DNA of 42,939 bases, from positions 1 to 42,939 of the forward strand of contig NW_026516439.1 of the NCBI RefSeq assembly GCF_025602895.1, in the 5' to 3' direction. The translations under genes and the position numbers were made by a program. The stretch's first letter is position 1. Each line of letters begins with the position of its first letter. This document shows, in pieces, positions 10,739 to 22,800 of the stretch. The notes beneath the pieces were generated by a model. That model did not search any database. It had not been told where the DNA came from and worked only from the letters and a program-made list of their open reading frames with translations. The stretch is from Polychytrium aggregatum (taxonomy: Eukaryota > Chytridiomycota > Chytridiomycetes > Polychytriales).

Positions 10739-12321
10739 ATGCAAACCATGCCGACCCGATCCGACGTCCAGGTCAAGGTCGACTGTCTCGTCAAGGCCCG
10801 GATTCCCACCTTTGACCATCGCGGCACCTGCTGGCTCTTCCTCTACTCCAACAACCAAGACTCGGAGGAGCATCTGGCCATCGTCTATGGCGACGACATT
10901 GTCTCGACCTCCCTCGAGGCCGTCCATCCTGGCGAAGACTCGCCGGAAGATCGCATCCGGCGAGGCGCTGCTCCGACTCCACCCACCAGCCTGACCGAAC
11001 CAACACTGAACGGCATCAACGGCACCAACGGCACCAACGGCCACATCCACCACCACGATCATCCTCCAACCCTCACGCGCATTCACTCGGCATGCTTCAC
11101 AGGCGAGACCCTGGGATCGGCTCGCTGCGACTGCGGTACGGTTTGTTCCTCTCTGGTCTCCATGTTCGCCGGGACGTTCCGTGGGTTGTTGCAGCACAAC
11201 CTTGACGATGGCTCGTCGCTTGCCTGCGCTTTGTCGGTCGGGTCGGTCTCGCCGTCCAGAGCCAAGAAACCGACACATGGACAGCAAGCTCGGCAATCTG
11301 ACTCGCCTGTGGCTCCCGTTCTGGCATCTAAACATCATTTCTCATCCCTCTACATGACTCCGCATCGACTTTTGTTGGCATCATGGTTGGCGGTCCTAAT
11401 GGCTCTGGCACGACAAATCCAATCGCCACGTTCCAACGCCGTGCCCTCTCTGTTTCTTGCTTCCAATCTTCCCTCCACGACGCACTTGGGTCCCATTCTC
11501 TCTCGGCAATGGCTGGTGGTCTCCAGCTGAACAGCTCGCCGATGCCATGTCGCTGATCAACAAAGAGGGATCGGGCGTGATCATCTATCTCAAGCAGGAA
11601 GGCAGAGGCATTGGCCTGAAGGAAAAGCTCAAGTGAGTGTGTCCGGCTATACCTGGCCATCTGGCTGTTACTTGGCCATCTGGCTGTTTCCCGTTTGGTT
11701 GCTGAGTCGTCTACACCCGTCTGCATCCGTTTCTATCTTTCTCCGTATCCCGCTTGCCCCTGCCTCTGGGCTCTCGCTCAGCACCCGCTCTGGCTGACCC
11801 GCCGACATCGACCTTTCGCTTCCTCCGACAGGGCATACAACCTGATTGATCAAGGACACGACACCCTGACGGCCAACGTCCTGCTGGGCCACCCTGTCGA
11901 TGCCCGGTCTTACGAGATCGCCGCTGCCATCCTCAAGGATCTCAGCATCACCTCGCTCCGTCTCCTCACCAACAACCCCGACAAGATCTCGCAGCTCGAG
12001 AGCCAGGGCATCCACATCGACGACCGCATCCCGATGGTGCCCAAGAGCTGGCGTGGCTTCCTGAAACACTCGCAGAGCAACGTCAGCAGCGCCTTCCGAC
12101 CCAACATCGATCCTCCCTCGGCCTCGCCCAGCCGCGACGCAAGCCGCAGCCCCGCCGTCTCCGAGGTGGACGAATACATCATCACCAAGGTCGAGAAGAT
12201 GAACCACATGTTGGACGTGCCAAAGGATCTGCTTTCCGTCTTCAACTCGGCTCGGCAGTCGGCCGAGTCGCTGCACAGTCGCCACACCGAGCGGAGCGAG
12301 AACGAGCACGCAAGTTCGTAA
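10739..12321 (+). CDS. RIB1: GTP cyclohydrolase II (riboflavin biosynthesis)
   Basis: Converts GTP to 2,5-diamino-6-ribosylamino-4(3H)-pyrimidinone 5'-phosphate, formate and pyrophosphate, the first step of riboflavin, FMN and FAD synthesis; cytosolic. Three exons (10739-11135, 11527-11632, 11832-12321) give 330 aa. The three zinc cysteines appear as [17 protein letters not shown] (C-x10-C-x-C, about Cys119, Cys130 and Cys132). They are followed by the [15 protein letters not shown] catalytic segment, [19 protein letters not shown] and [10 protein letters not shown] roughly 70-residue Ser/Glu-rich C-terminal tail exceeds the bacterial RibA core, and residues 60-110 form an Asn/Gly/His-rich insertion. 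The first donor can be read so that the usual CDCG becomes CDCA. An alternative donor at 11141 would keep Gly but add residues. An in-frame ATG at 10685 and another at 10748 are alternative starts. Confidence 0.93.
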
Positions 12322-13226
12322 GCTCCGACCCACTCACTCTCCCCTCCTGCTAATGCCACCTGCAAGTTCATAAATCCGTCTCCCACGACCGCGACAGCCG
12401 TCACCATCAGATCGCATATCACCAGAAGCACAATTACCGTCGTCATCCATCGCCATTTGCTCGCCCCTCCCATTATCGTCGTCATTTCCCCCCCCCTATC
12501 CCTGCGCCTACTTATGCCTTAGCGCACATTGCCTGTACATTCCCTGCTACGGATCGGATCTTTGACTACGACACATTTGTTGATTTGGCCTACACATCCC
12601 TGTGTCCCTCGATCGCAGCGAAGAGACAAAGCCAGCAGAGTCTATCGAATACGGCTCTTCTCCTGCAGCTGGCCGACCAGGGGAGATGACCACTGTTGAC
12701 GATGCTCCAGACGATTCGTCTCAATTTACTTCCACTCCCTGGTTTTTTATTTATCCGCTTTTATCGTTGGCTTCCTCCTCCTCCTCCTTCCTTCCACTCT
12801 TTTTTTTTTTTTCTCACTTGGCCTCCGCATGCCAATGCTCTTGACCATACATCTCTGGACCTCTGCCTCGCGGCTGTGTTCGTGGGCATTCGTGTCCATA
12901 GCTATAGAGCTTCCGCCTCCATTCCCCGCTTCACACATGTGCTCTGGCAGGCAAATAGAGACGAATTGAAAGAAAAATCGACTTCCGCATAATGGATGTA
13001 CTATCGCGATAGAGACGCCCTCCGCAGGATTAGGAGCACGAACAAATCGCAGTAGTTGATTGAATCCACCCAAGTGCAGCATCCATTCCCCCTGGCGCTT
13101 ATTGATGGACTCTCTCGGGGCAAGCATGCCTCTTGGTTCTATTTTATCAACCATTTCCCAGAGATACTCATCTCCCGATCGCGGGGGGAGGGTTCAGGAT
13201 GTGTTCCCAGCGTCGTCAGGTGCCCC
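12322..13226. other. Convergent intergenic region RIB1/PWP2
   Basis: The 3' flanks of RIB1 (+) and PWP2 (-) meet here. It contains a CTCCTC run (about 12774-12790) and a T12-type tract near 12801-12812, likely tied to 3' UTR or polyadenylation. Open frames are short and low-complexity. No gene is seen. Confidence 0.55.
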
Positions 13227-16200
13227 TTACAGCCCAATGTCGTCCATGCCGACTTCGTCCAACTCCATCGACTCGAGGGGCGCCAGGTTCTCGTCTCCAG
13301 CCTGGATTGCCTTGGTGGTGAGATATTGTAGCGTGTAGGTGTTGTCGTTGCATCTGATCGTTAAATGGGACCAAATGTGCGGCCCGTTGGTCAGTCACCA
13401 GTAATTCAGTCCGTCACGGATGTGTGAGAAGCCCACCACCGAATGGAGCCGAGATTGCACCTGACCTCCTCCCCCTTCCACTTCTCCTCCTCCTCCTCCT
13501 TCTCCTCCTCCTCCATGCCGCCCTGCAATCACTTACACTTTGCTGAGGTCCTCGGACTCTTTGGATATCACCTTCTGCATCCCTCGCAGTGCGCTCGAAA
13601 ATTCGTTCGAGTGCTCCTTGAGGAACCGTCCGTGGTACTTGAGCAGAGCGACGATCCACGAGAGATGGAACTCGATACGTGGATTCTCCTCCATGTGTCC
13701 GACCAGGAACTTTACAAACTTTCCGAGGTACTTGCTCGGCAGGTTGCGGCTCACGAGCAGGACATCGCTTGGCGGAATGGTCTCGTACACCTGCCGGACA
13801 ATCTTGGCCTCGCCCAGGCGGAAGGCCATGACCAGCGATCGGAGATAGTCCTGCATTGCAAGCGCCTCCAGCACCGTGGTGGCAGTGATGTCGATCTCGA
13901 GATCGAACGGATCAAAGATCAGCTGGTCGTCCAACGAATAGACCAGCAGGCCCTCGGTCGAGGCTGCTGCCCAGCTGCGTCCCGTCGGCGAGAAGCGCAC
14001 ACACTTTGTTCGCGCCTCGGGACGCACTGTTCGCAGACTGAGGTCGCCGCGCTTTGCTCCAGGCAGGGTTTGGGCCAGCCGATCCTCGGGGTCGCTCAGA
14101 TCGGCCGTGGTGTCGATGAGATCCCTGGGGCCGGCCTCGGTCATGTTCTTGCTGTTGAGCTTCTCGTGCATGCCATCGAGCGAGAGGTTGCTGGAGATCT
14201 GGAAGCGCTTCAGCAGGATCTTGCTGGAGATGTCGTAGATGCAAACGTACTTGGAGTTGCCGCCGGCAATGATTCCCTGGCCGTCCGAGGTGTAGCAGAC
14301 AGAGGTGAAGCTCTTGCCCGATGACGAGTTGGCCGCCGTCGTGCGGTCGGCGGTCTTGCGCCCGCCGCTGATGTCCTTGCGACCCTCGATCGTGTACTTG
14401 AGCTTGGCGTTCTCGACCTCCCAGAAGCTGATCTGGCCGTCGAGGGTCGTCGCAGCAACCTCCTTGCCGTCAGGCCGGTACGCGACCGCCAAAACCTCGG
14501 ATTGGTGATCGTAGGACTCGGGGGAAATGTCTCTGCCAAAGACATCCCAGACGCGGACCGTCTTGTCCCAGGATCCGGTGGCGAGAATGCCGTCGGTGGG
14601 CGAGAACGTCATGCACGAAATCGGACCCTTGTGACCAGAGTAAATGTCCAGCAGCTTTCCTGTCTGCACCGACCACACGTAGATCTCAAAGGTGTCGATG
14701 CTGCCGCCGCAGACGATTTCGCCACTGGGATCGACCGTAAGGCAGCCAAACTGAACCGGCGTCGGCGACGTGAACGTCCGGAAGTTGCGGTAGCGCACCA
14801 AATCAAACGCACGGATGGTTCCGTCGAGTGAGGCCGAGAAAATCACTTGTCCTTGCTTGGCAAACTCGACCGAGTTGACACTGGCGGTGTGCTCCGTGAA
14901 GGTGACGAAGCAGAATCCGGTTTGCACGTTCCACAGCTTGACCTTCCCGTCGTCGCCGCCGGTGACAACGTACTGGCCGTCCTGGGAATAGGCCAGGCAG
15001 TTCATGTCGTACTGGTGGCCCTGCTGCTTCAGGACGTATGACTCGGACTGCCATTCCCACACGAGAAGTTGGCCAAGCTTTGAGGCGCCAAAGGCCAGCC
15101 ACTCTCCGGTAGCGTTGATTGCGACGGTGTCAATCTTCTTTTGCGAAATACTGTAGATCGAGGCAAGTGATAGATGCCCGGTCGTAAGTACGAAAACGCC
15201 GTTGGAGTGAGTGGATGGCAGGCTACACCAATCAAGCAGTCACCAACCTGAGCGTGTGAATGTTGTTAAAGTCAGGGAGCTCCCATATACCAAAGATACC
15301 CGTCGAGAACCCAGCGACCAGCAGGTTGGAGGCTGCATGGAAGGCCACGCCGACGACTTTGGCTTTCATGTCGAAATAGCGCTTGTTTGCAATCTTCCAC
15401 TTGGTTTCGGGCTTGGGCGCAGCCTTGTGGCCCTGTCCCTTGGCGGCCTTGACTCGCTTGCGATCGCCAACATTGCCGTCGTCGCTGTCGCTATCTTGAT
15501 TGCTCTGGTCGGTGGGTTGGCGTCTCCACTCGATCAAGGCGCCGCCACGATCGACCGAGAAGACGGCGTCCTGGCTTTGACTGAACCAGGCGCCGACGAT
15601 GACATCGCGATGGCTGGCCAGCGAGCACGGCTCAAAGCCCTCGGTCGGGTCGAGAGAGTGGATGCGCACAATCATGTCCTTTCCACCCGAGACAAAGTAC
15701 AGCGAGTCGGCACTCCACGAGATCCGCGTCACGTCGTCGTAGTGTCCGCCGTAGGTACGGTGCAGGACAAAGGGAGAGAACTCGAATGTGAACCCAGGGG
15801 TCTTCCACACTTGAACAAGGCGGCCAAAGGTCACGGCGAGGTAGCGGCCGTTCGGGGAGAACTGGATATCACGAACAGGCTCCTTGAAGGTGTGATGATG
15901 CAGAACAATATGTCGCTGGAAGTTGACAAGGAGAGCCCGGCCGTCTGCAGCGACCATATAGGAAAACAAGTTCACAGTGGTATTGATCACCGCAAGGTTA
16001 GCAACAGCACTGCCGCTTTCCGACATCCCATCCGATGCTGGATGCCAGCTGGCCAGCGCGCGTGCATCGTCATGGACAGAGCCTGACCTTCGTCGACTGT
16101 GATCAAAAGCGACCCGTTCGGAGACAAAGCCATCCGTGCGATGTTTTTGCGGTTCTCGAAAGGGAGGGTAACAGATTTGTTGCTGAGCATGGGACGGTTG

Positions 16201-16948
16201 ACCATGAATATGGCGTTAGTCAAAGTGCGGTGCGCAAACAGGACTCGCTGTACCATTGGGAATACACAAAGAACGAGCTGAATTTCGAATCCAATTCAAA
16301 CGGCAGTCGCATTGCGAGCTCAATATCCTGCTTCTCAGAGTGGAGTTATCCCGTGCGGGTCTGGAATTGGGACAAGCTGCATGGAGCCCTTCTCGCGTCG
16401 CATGTTGTCCTGTACTGGCATCCTCCGTTGGTCTGCCGGACAATCCAAAGCATGTGTCGCCTGTGTCATTCTATACAGATCTATCTCCGCTGATGTTGAT
16501 CCAGTCCCTGGCTGGTCCTGTCTTGGTCTTGTTAACTCCGGCTCGATGATTGCTCGCATCTCGCCGGTGCGGCTTATCTGCCCCCATCTTTGATCGTCCG
16601 ACTTGGTGACCACGCAATATCGACGGCAGCGTCGGTTGACATGAGTCCTTACTTGACGAGATCGAATACAGTGACCCTGTTTCCGACAGGGCTCACGATC
16701 GAGTTTCCGTCGGGGGTGAACAGGACATTTCCCTGCTTGTATACGGTTCCGCACAGGTTCGAGAACTGGAAATATTGCAGAAGGCATTGGGCGACGTCAC
16801 CAGCGTCAGAGAGGGGAGAGCGAGTGGATGTTTTGCGTTTCCGCAGATCAATAGCCGTGAACAGATTTTCGAATGCAGCCCGCCAGTACGGATGACTCGG
16901 GCGAGTCGACAAGGGGCATCGCCGCTGTACCTTGAAATCCAACTTCAT
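13227..16948 (-). CDS. PWP2: Periodic tryptophan protein 2 (U3 snoRNP, UTP-B subunit)
   Basis: A WD40 scaffold of the UTP-B subcomplex of the small-subunit processome; it acts in the nucleolus in early 18S pre-rRNA processing. Six exons: 16948-16931, 16765-16653, 16182-16088, 15944-15248, 15150-13537 and 13353-13227, giving 887 aa in frame (family about 850-920). The first exon is just 18 nt (MKLDFK) and joins FSNLCGTVYKQGNVLFTPDG. Diagnostic stretches: SPVGNRVTVFDL, PFENRKNIARMALSPNG, RDIQFSPNGRYLAVTFG, then ISQKKIDTVAINATGEWLAF, KLGQLLVWEWQSESYVLKQQ, GDDGKVKLWN and GSWDKTVRVWD. The C-terminal Utp12-type domain (about 740-860) contains LPSKYLGKFVKFLVGHMEENPRIEF. The last exon is acidic and ends DDIGL-TAA. 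Asp/Ser- and Lys-rich insertions lie between WD repeats. MPP10, another processome protein, is in the same window. Confidence 0.96.
13484..13514. repeat. CTC-triplet tract in the last PWP2 intron
   Basis: An imperfect (CTC)n run on the plus strand, a purine-rich (GAG)n in the sense of the transcript, between the donor at 13536 and the acceptor at 13354. Probably neutral. Confidence 0.8.
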
Positions 16949-17005
16949 CGTCGACGGCGGCGCTCAGTGCGGGGTTGTGCGGGATTGGGTCTGGACGTGC
17001 GCGAC

Positions 17006-17039
<34 letters not shown>

Positions 17040-17305
17040 AGGACCGCGGAGCCCAAAAAAAAATATGGAGCACCTGACCGGGCTGGGATTGTGGCAGGCG
17101 ATCGCACACGTGATCTGCGTGGCTTGTGTGGCTGGCGCATTGTCCACAACCGAGCAGCCGATCGGAATTGCCTCTGGGCTGGGAGGAGCAGCAACGAGGG
17201 AGCGCCGTCGGAACGAAGCATGAGTATATTCATGATACAGAAAGGGAGAACAGGGCGCCTCGGTTCATTCTGGGGGCATTGCCATGCACGGGCACAGGTG
17301 GCAAG
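16949..17305. other. Short intergenic region with a (GCA)n tract
   Basis: It separates two minus-strand genes, so it should hold the PWP2 promoter and the 3' end of the Sel1 gene. Apart from the GCA microsatellite and an A9 run near 17057-17065, nothing is recognised. Confidence 0.55.
17006..17036. repeat. (GCA)10 microsatellite
   Basis: Ten uninterrupted GCA units about 60-90 bp upstream of the PWP2 start. It is not inside any proposed exon, so it should not encode polyglutamine or polyserine. Confidence 0.9.
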
Positions 17306-19051
17306 CTACTCCATCGCCGTCATGATATGTCGAATAAACTGGCAACCGCCCTCGCAGTTGCACATCAGCTTGATCGGCCGGAACTTGAGTTGCTGATAGA
17401 TGTGGTCCTGTGTCAGGGTGCCGCTCCGCATCGTCAGGGTGTACTCGAGGCTGCCCGACAGCGGTGACTGGCGGATGTTGCTGGGCTCGAATCGGGTCTC
17501 GTTGTGCAGGGTCGCCCGGTTCGTGGCCACCGCCAAGAGCGTCCGGCGCTCCTGCATACTCAGGATGCTTTCTGGAGCAAGGAAGGAGATGATGCGCTCC
17601 TGGATCTCGGGAGGCAGATCGGCGACCGTCAGCCGTGTCGAAGGCAGTGTTGGATCGCGCTTCGAGCCCAACAGCAGCGCCCGAGCAGCCCGGAGGACAG
17701 AGAAGGCATAATGGGGCTTGAGCCGACGCTTTGCCATGCGGCTATAGGGCCCGTCCTTGTGCGTCGCTGCCTGGAAGTAGCATTGAAATGCCCGATCGAT
17801 ACTCTTGTCTGTGCCAATGCCGTATTCGAAACAGATGCCAAGCGACAGCACCGACATGAGGTGGTTCTGGCTCGCAGCCTGCTCCAGGCAGCGCACGGTT
17901 TCTTGGTTGTTCTTGCTGACTCCAAACCCGTCGTGGAAGCATCGGGCCAGGTTGTATTGGCCGTGGGGATGGCCGTTCAGCGCCGCCTTGGTGTAGAACG
18001 CAGCCGCCTGGTTGCCATCGACAGCGACGCCAGTGCCCTGCTCGTAGAAGATGCCGAGCACGTTCTGAGCGTTGACGCTGCCGAGGATGGCCGCTCGGAG
18101 GTAGTAATCAAAAGCCCTGCTGAGGCTCTGCTCCACGACCACGCCTCGCTCGTAGAGTGTGCCCATGTTGTAGATGGCCGAGGGCTCGCCCTGCTCGCCC
18201 GACCGCTGGTACCAGTAATAGCCCAGGTTGGAGTCCTGGGAGACACCCGAGCCCTCGATGTACATGTTGCCGAGCAGGTTCTGTGCGCCAGGCTGGCCGC
18301 TGTTTGCTGCGAGCTGAGCCCACTTGAATGCCTTGGAGTTGTTCTCGGGGGTGCCGATGCCGTTGTAGCAGCAGATGGCCAGGCAGAACTGGGCGTGCGC
18401 AAGACCGGCACGAGCGAGATATCTGAGCCACGCAATCGACTGTCGGTTGGGGCGGTTGGCCTGGGTCTTCCAGTGCATGGCGGCCTGCTGGTCAATCTTG
18501 ACGTTGGGGCGTCCGTGGGCTTTGAGGAAAGCCAATCGAGCCTGGGCCATGCTGCAGCCGTGCTGGGCGGCATATTCGTACAGACTAAAGGCGGGCGATG
18601 CCGGTAGAATGGTTGGTGGAAGGTTGGCAGGACGGATCGGTTGAGCGTCGATTCCCACAAAGATGCCGCAGTGGACAGGCACATCCAGAAGGGCAGGTGA
18701 AGAGCGAGGATAGAGTCAGGCACAGGCGAAGGCAGTCAACGTCGAGCTTTGACTTCATGCATGTACTGAGATGTCGACATCCCCACACAACCAGGAAAGC
18801 AATCCAACTGTGTCTACCGGATTCCGGGCAAACAGTCCATACCTGGCGGCGGTTTTGTGGTCGGGAGCGGCAGTCGGGTGTTTATCGGAAGTCAGGCCAA
18901 ACTCAAAGAGGAAGCCGAGGGCACCGTAAGCATCGACGCAGCCCAGCCGGGCCGATTTGAGGAACGTCAGAAACGCCTTGGTGCGCTGGTTTCTCGAGAG
19001 CGCCAATGTGCCGACGGTAAAGAGCACCACCGAGGCAAACTTGGAAGACAT
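17306..19051 (-). CDS. Sel1-repeat protein with an F-box-like C-terminal segment
   Basis: Two exons (19051-18843 and 18584-17306, intron 258 nt) give 495 aa. Sel1/TPR-like alpha-solenoid repeats cover roughly residues 15-340. Each is about 36 aa with the usual A-x2-LG-x2-Y-x2-G-x-G-V pattern, seen in AQNLLGNMYIEGSGV, AQNVLGIFYEQGTGV, GQYNLARCFHDGFGV and LSLGICFEYGIGT. After a basic linker there is LTVADLPPEIQERIISFLAP, which resembles the LPxE-IxxxILxFL start of an F-box or leucine-rich adaptor motif. A Cys-containing tail (MCNCEGGC) follows. No TM helix is convincing beyond a mildly hydrophobic N-terminus. The family suggests a protein-interaction adaptor. The exact role is unknown, and the F-box reading is tentative. 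Confidence 0.85.
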
Positions 19052-19852
19052 GGACAGAGACGGGCTGAGGAGGGGGATGTCCAGATGCCAGTGGGAGAAG
19101 GCGGCGTCGCTGCAGAGGCGGCCGTGGTCCGGAGCTGCGGGGCTGGATGGTCGTGGATGAAGCGAGTCGGGCTCATGGAAAGCGTGCGACCTGCGGGACC
19201 GCGAGGGCCTTTATAGCACGGCGGCATATTTGTCGCAGGAACCACTCACGTCTTGGTCCTTGAGCGAGCCGCGACGGTGGTCTATTTCGGGTCCAGCACC
19301 AGCCGACACAGCACCGGCAAGGCCATGTTGCTATTTCCAATCCGAGGAAGCCAACGGAGCGAGGGGCAGCTATTTTGGGGAGGGACGTGACGGAATCGTC
19401 CTGGCTCTGGGCCAATCATCGCAGAATCGACCAACAACAGCCAACACTCAAATGAAGCGAATGCGACCACCAGCCGGGACGATGGGATATCCCAGCGACC
19501 AATGGCGAAGCTAATCGCATCCGGAAGCGTTCCGACAACCAGGTACACCACACTCGCCCACAGCTCACTTGTCCTGGAGCAACGAAATACATTGACACTG
19601 CCTCCCTCAACGAGGGGCGTCGCATTTTTTTGTATTTGGATTGTATATGAAGCACATTGTGGCGAATTCATGAAAGTTTGAAACATTGTTGGAGAGCAAA
19701 TGGGTTGAGAGGGCGAGAGAGACGACAATGGCCTGAGCAGGCCGGAAAGGGAGGGGCATATGATTCAATAGATGACAGAGCGACGGGACCAGCAGGAAAC
19801 GCAAGAACCAGACGCGATATGAATATATGAACAGCGGCCCGAGAGATACGCT
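19052..19852. other. Intergenic region between the ATPase 3' end and the Sel1 gene promoter
   Basis: Both flanking genes are on the minus strand. This holds the upstream region of the Sel1 gene and the 3' UTR of the ATPase. AT-rich patches near 19620-19700 (tttttttgtatttggattgt) may include the ATPase polyadenylation region. No coding exon is recognised. Confidence 0.5.
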
Positions 19853-22800
19853 CTACCAGGAGATTCTGGCAATGAGCGATTTGGGACCGTAGGTGCGCAC
19901 GGCGAGCTTGCGGAGCTCGTCCATGATGATGATGATCAGGCCAAAGCCCAGGGGCATGAACCAGTACTTGAGAGGGATGGGGCCACACATGAACAGGTTG
20001 TTGAAGACAGGGGTGTAGACGAAGAGGGCGGCAAAGGCCAGCGAGCAGACCGTGGCCACGAGCAGGTACAGGTTGCGGGTCGGGCCCCAGAAGGGGTTCT
20101 GCTGCAGGATCGAGTTGAAGCGGGTGCGCGAGGCATACATGTTGCCAAACACCTGCATGATCACCAGCGAGACAAAGTACACCGAGTTGCCCGAATTGAG
20201 GGCCGTCTGGAAGTTGGCCTGCGAGATGGTCACGCCGTTGGGGAACACAATCGGATCGTTGACGAGGTTGCCGTACTGCAGAAGGTAGTCCTTGAAGCCG
20301 ACGCCAACGGACTCGGTCATGTAGGTCGAGAACATGATGTGGGCAAAGATGGCCTGCATCAAGCCGATAAACAGGTAGACGTGGCCGAACATCTGGACGT
20401 TGACGAGCTTCTCGGTCTTGGGGTTGCGGGGCGGGCGGGTCATGACGTGGCGCTCCGGAGACTCATAGATCAAGGCCACAGAGGGGAAGACGTCGGTGAT
20501 GCAGCAGATGACAAGATCGAGGGCAGCGTTGAGGGGAAGGGGGATGCCGAGGAAGATGGCAAAGAGCACGGGCCACAGCTCGGACCAGGTACCGCACGGA
20601 ATCAGGTACATGATGACCTTCTTGACGTTGTCGAAGCACAGACGGCCACTCTCGATGCCCGAGATGAGCGAAGAGAAGTTGTTGTCGATCAGGACCAGCG
20701 AGGCAGACTCCATGGCGACTTCGGAGCCGCCGCCCATGGCAACACCGACATTGGCGGCCTTGAGAGCAGGCGAGTCGTTGACACCGTCGCCGGTGACAGC
20801 AACAATCTCCTCGCGCTTCTTGAACTCCTCGACGATCTGCAGCTTCTGCTCGGGAGAGGTACGGGCAAAGACAAGCTCCTGGTAGCTGCAGATCTTGTCC
20901 CAGTCGCTGTCGGTCAGGCCGCCGAGTTCAGACCCAGAGATGACGATGGCACGGCCGTCCTCTTCGATTTCTTCGATGTTGGGGCGCAGGTAGGTGATCT
21001 TCTTCTCGGCCTTGGTCTTTTCTTCGCCGATGGGAGTGGCAGTAGGCTTGGAGCGCGAGAAGATACTGAAGATGGACTTCTTCTGGGGCTTTTCGACCTT
21101 CTTGACTCGGTTGACGGCGTTGGGGAGGCTGGCCACGGTGTCGACCTTGAGGGCAGTGATGATGCCAACATCGCGGGCAATGGCAACAGCAGTGGACGAA
21201 AAGTCGCCAGTCACCATGGCCACACGGATGTGTGCCTTGCGGCAGGTCTCGACAGTACCGCGAGTCTCGGGTCTGGGAGGGTCGACGATGCCGAGCAGTC
21301 CAACGAGGGTGAGGTCGTTGATCGAGTCATAGGCAAAGGGCTCGAGGCCGTCCTGGACCTGGGCGGCAGCCTGCAGCTTCTGGGCATCGATGTTCTTGTA
21401 GGCGACGGCAATGACACGCTTGCCCTGGCTGGCCCAGTCGAGCTGAGCAGACTGGATGAGCTGGCGGACGTCGGCAAAGGGAACGACTTTGCCGTCGGGG
21501 GTCAGGGCCTTGGTGACGTTGGCAAAGAGGATGTCGGGGGCGCCCTTGATGAACAGGGTGGTGCCGGCGAGCTCGGGGACGGGCGACTCTTCAAAGTCCT
21601 GGATGGTCAGCATCCACTTGTTGCGGCTGTTGAAGGGAATGGCAAAGATCTTCTTGAAGGCACCGCGGATGTTGGCAACAGAGCCGAGGCCCTCGGCATA
21701 CTTGAGAACAGCAACATCGGTGGCATCGCCCGAGGCCAGGCGCTTGCTCAGCTCAACGGTGTCGGGATCCTGGAACTTGGCATCGCAGCACTGGGCAATA
21801 ACGTGGTGCAGGAGGCTGGTGATGTTTTTGGAGGGCTTGGTGGTCGAGTCGCCGCAGATGCTGACGGTGGTGACGGTCATCTTGTTCTGGGTCAGAGTGC
21901 CGGTCTTGTCGGTGCAGATGACGGAGACGGCGCCGAGGGTCTCGATGGTGGTCAGGTGCTTGACGAGGACGTTCTGTGGTGGCCGATTGGGGACAGCGTT
22001 AGTTGTGCAATCAGCCAGCGTCTGCATGGAAACACGGCAGCGTGCATGTATACAGAGATGGCATGGCAGAGAGATCGGGCCGAGCCAAGTGCATGGCGAG
22101 CACCACTTGTGGGAATGCTGGGGAGCGCGTCGCAAAGCCAGAGACATACCTGCTTGGCCATTCTGCGGGCAATGACGCCGAGGGTGACGGACATGCAGAT
22201 GGGAAGACCCTCAGGGACGAAGGCGACAATGATACCGCAGAGGTTGCCGAGCATGCCGATCAAATCAAACTGGGGCTGGGGCTGCTTATCCAGCACAAAG
22301 GCCCAGACAAGCATGCAGATGGCACCGCAACTAAAGGCAACCGTGGCGACAAAGGCGACAAAGTACATGACTTCCTTCTGGAGGAGAGTTTTCTCGACCT
22401 TCTTCTTGGCAGTAAGGGTGGCAATCTGGCCCATCATGGTGTTGTCGCCGGTGAAGACAACGACGGCCTTGCCGCTGCCATTGACAACGGAGGTGCCCAT
22501 GAAAGCAACGTTGCGGGTTTCGGTGAAGGAAGGGTCAGTGCACGAAGTGTTGCCTCTGACGGCAATGGCCTCGCCGGTGAGGATGGAGCGATCAAAGGAC
22601 AGATCGCCCGAGCACTCGATGATACGACAGTCGGCGGGAACCTTGGCGCCGAGCTTGAGCTCGATGATATCGCCGGGAACGACTTGGCCGGAGGGGATGA
22701 CAACGGACTTGCCATCACGAATGACAGTGGCGTCCTGGGCGAGGAGGTTGTGGATCTTCTTCATGACCGAGTTGGACGAAAAGTCTTGCCAGGCGTAGAA

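Noticed and set aside
20339..22798. 819-codon open frame on the plus strand, opposite the ATPase
   Set aside because: It mirrors the ATPase exon and crosses its intron without a supporting splice structure. The translation is Gly/Asp/Val-rich with no family motif. High third-position GC on the sense strand removes antisense stops.
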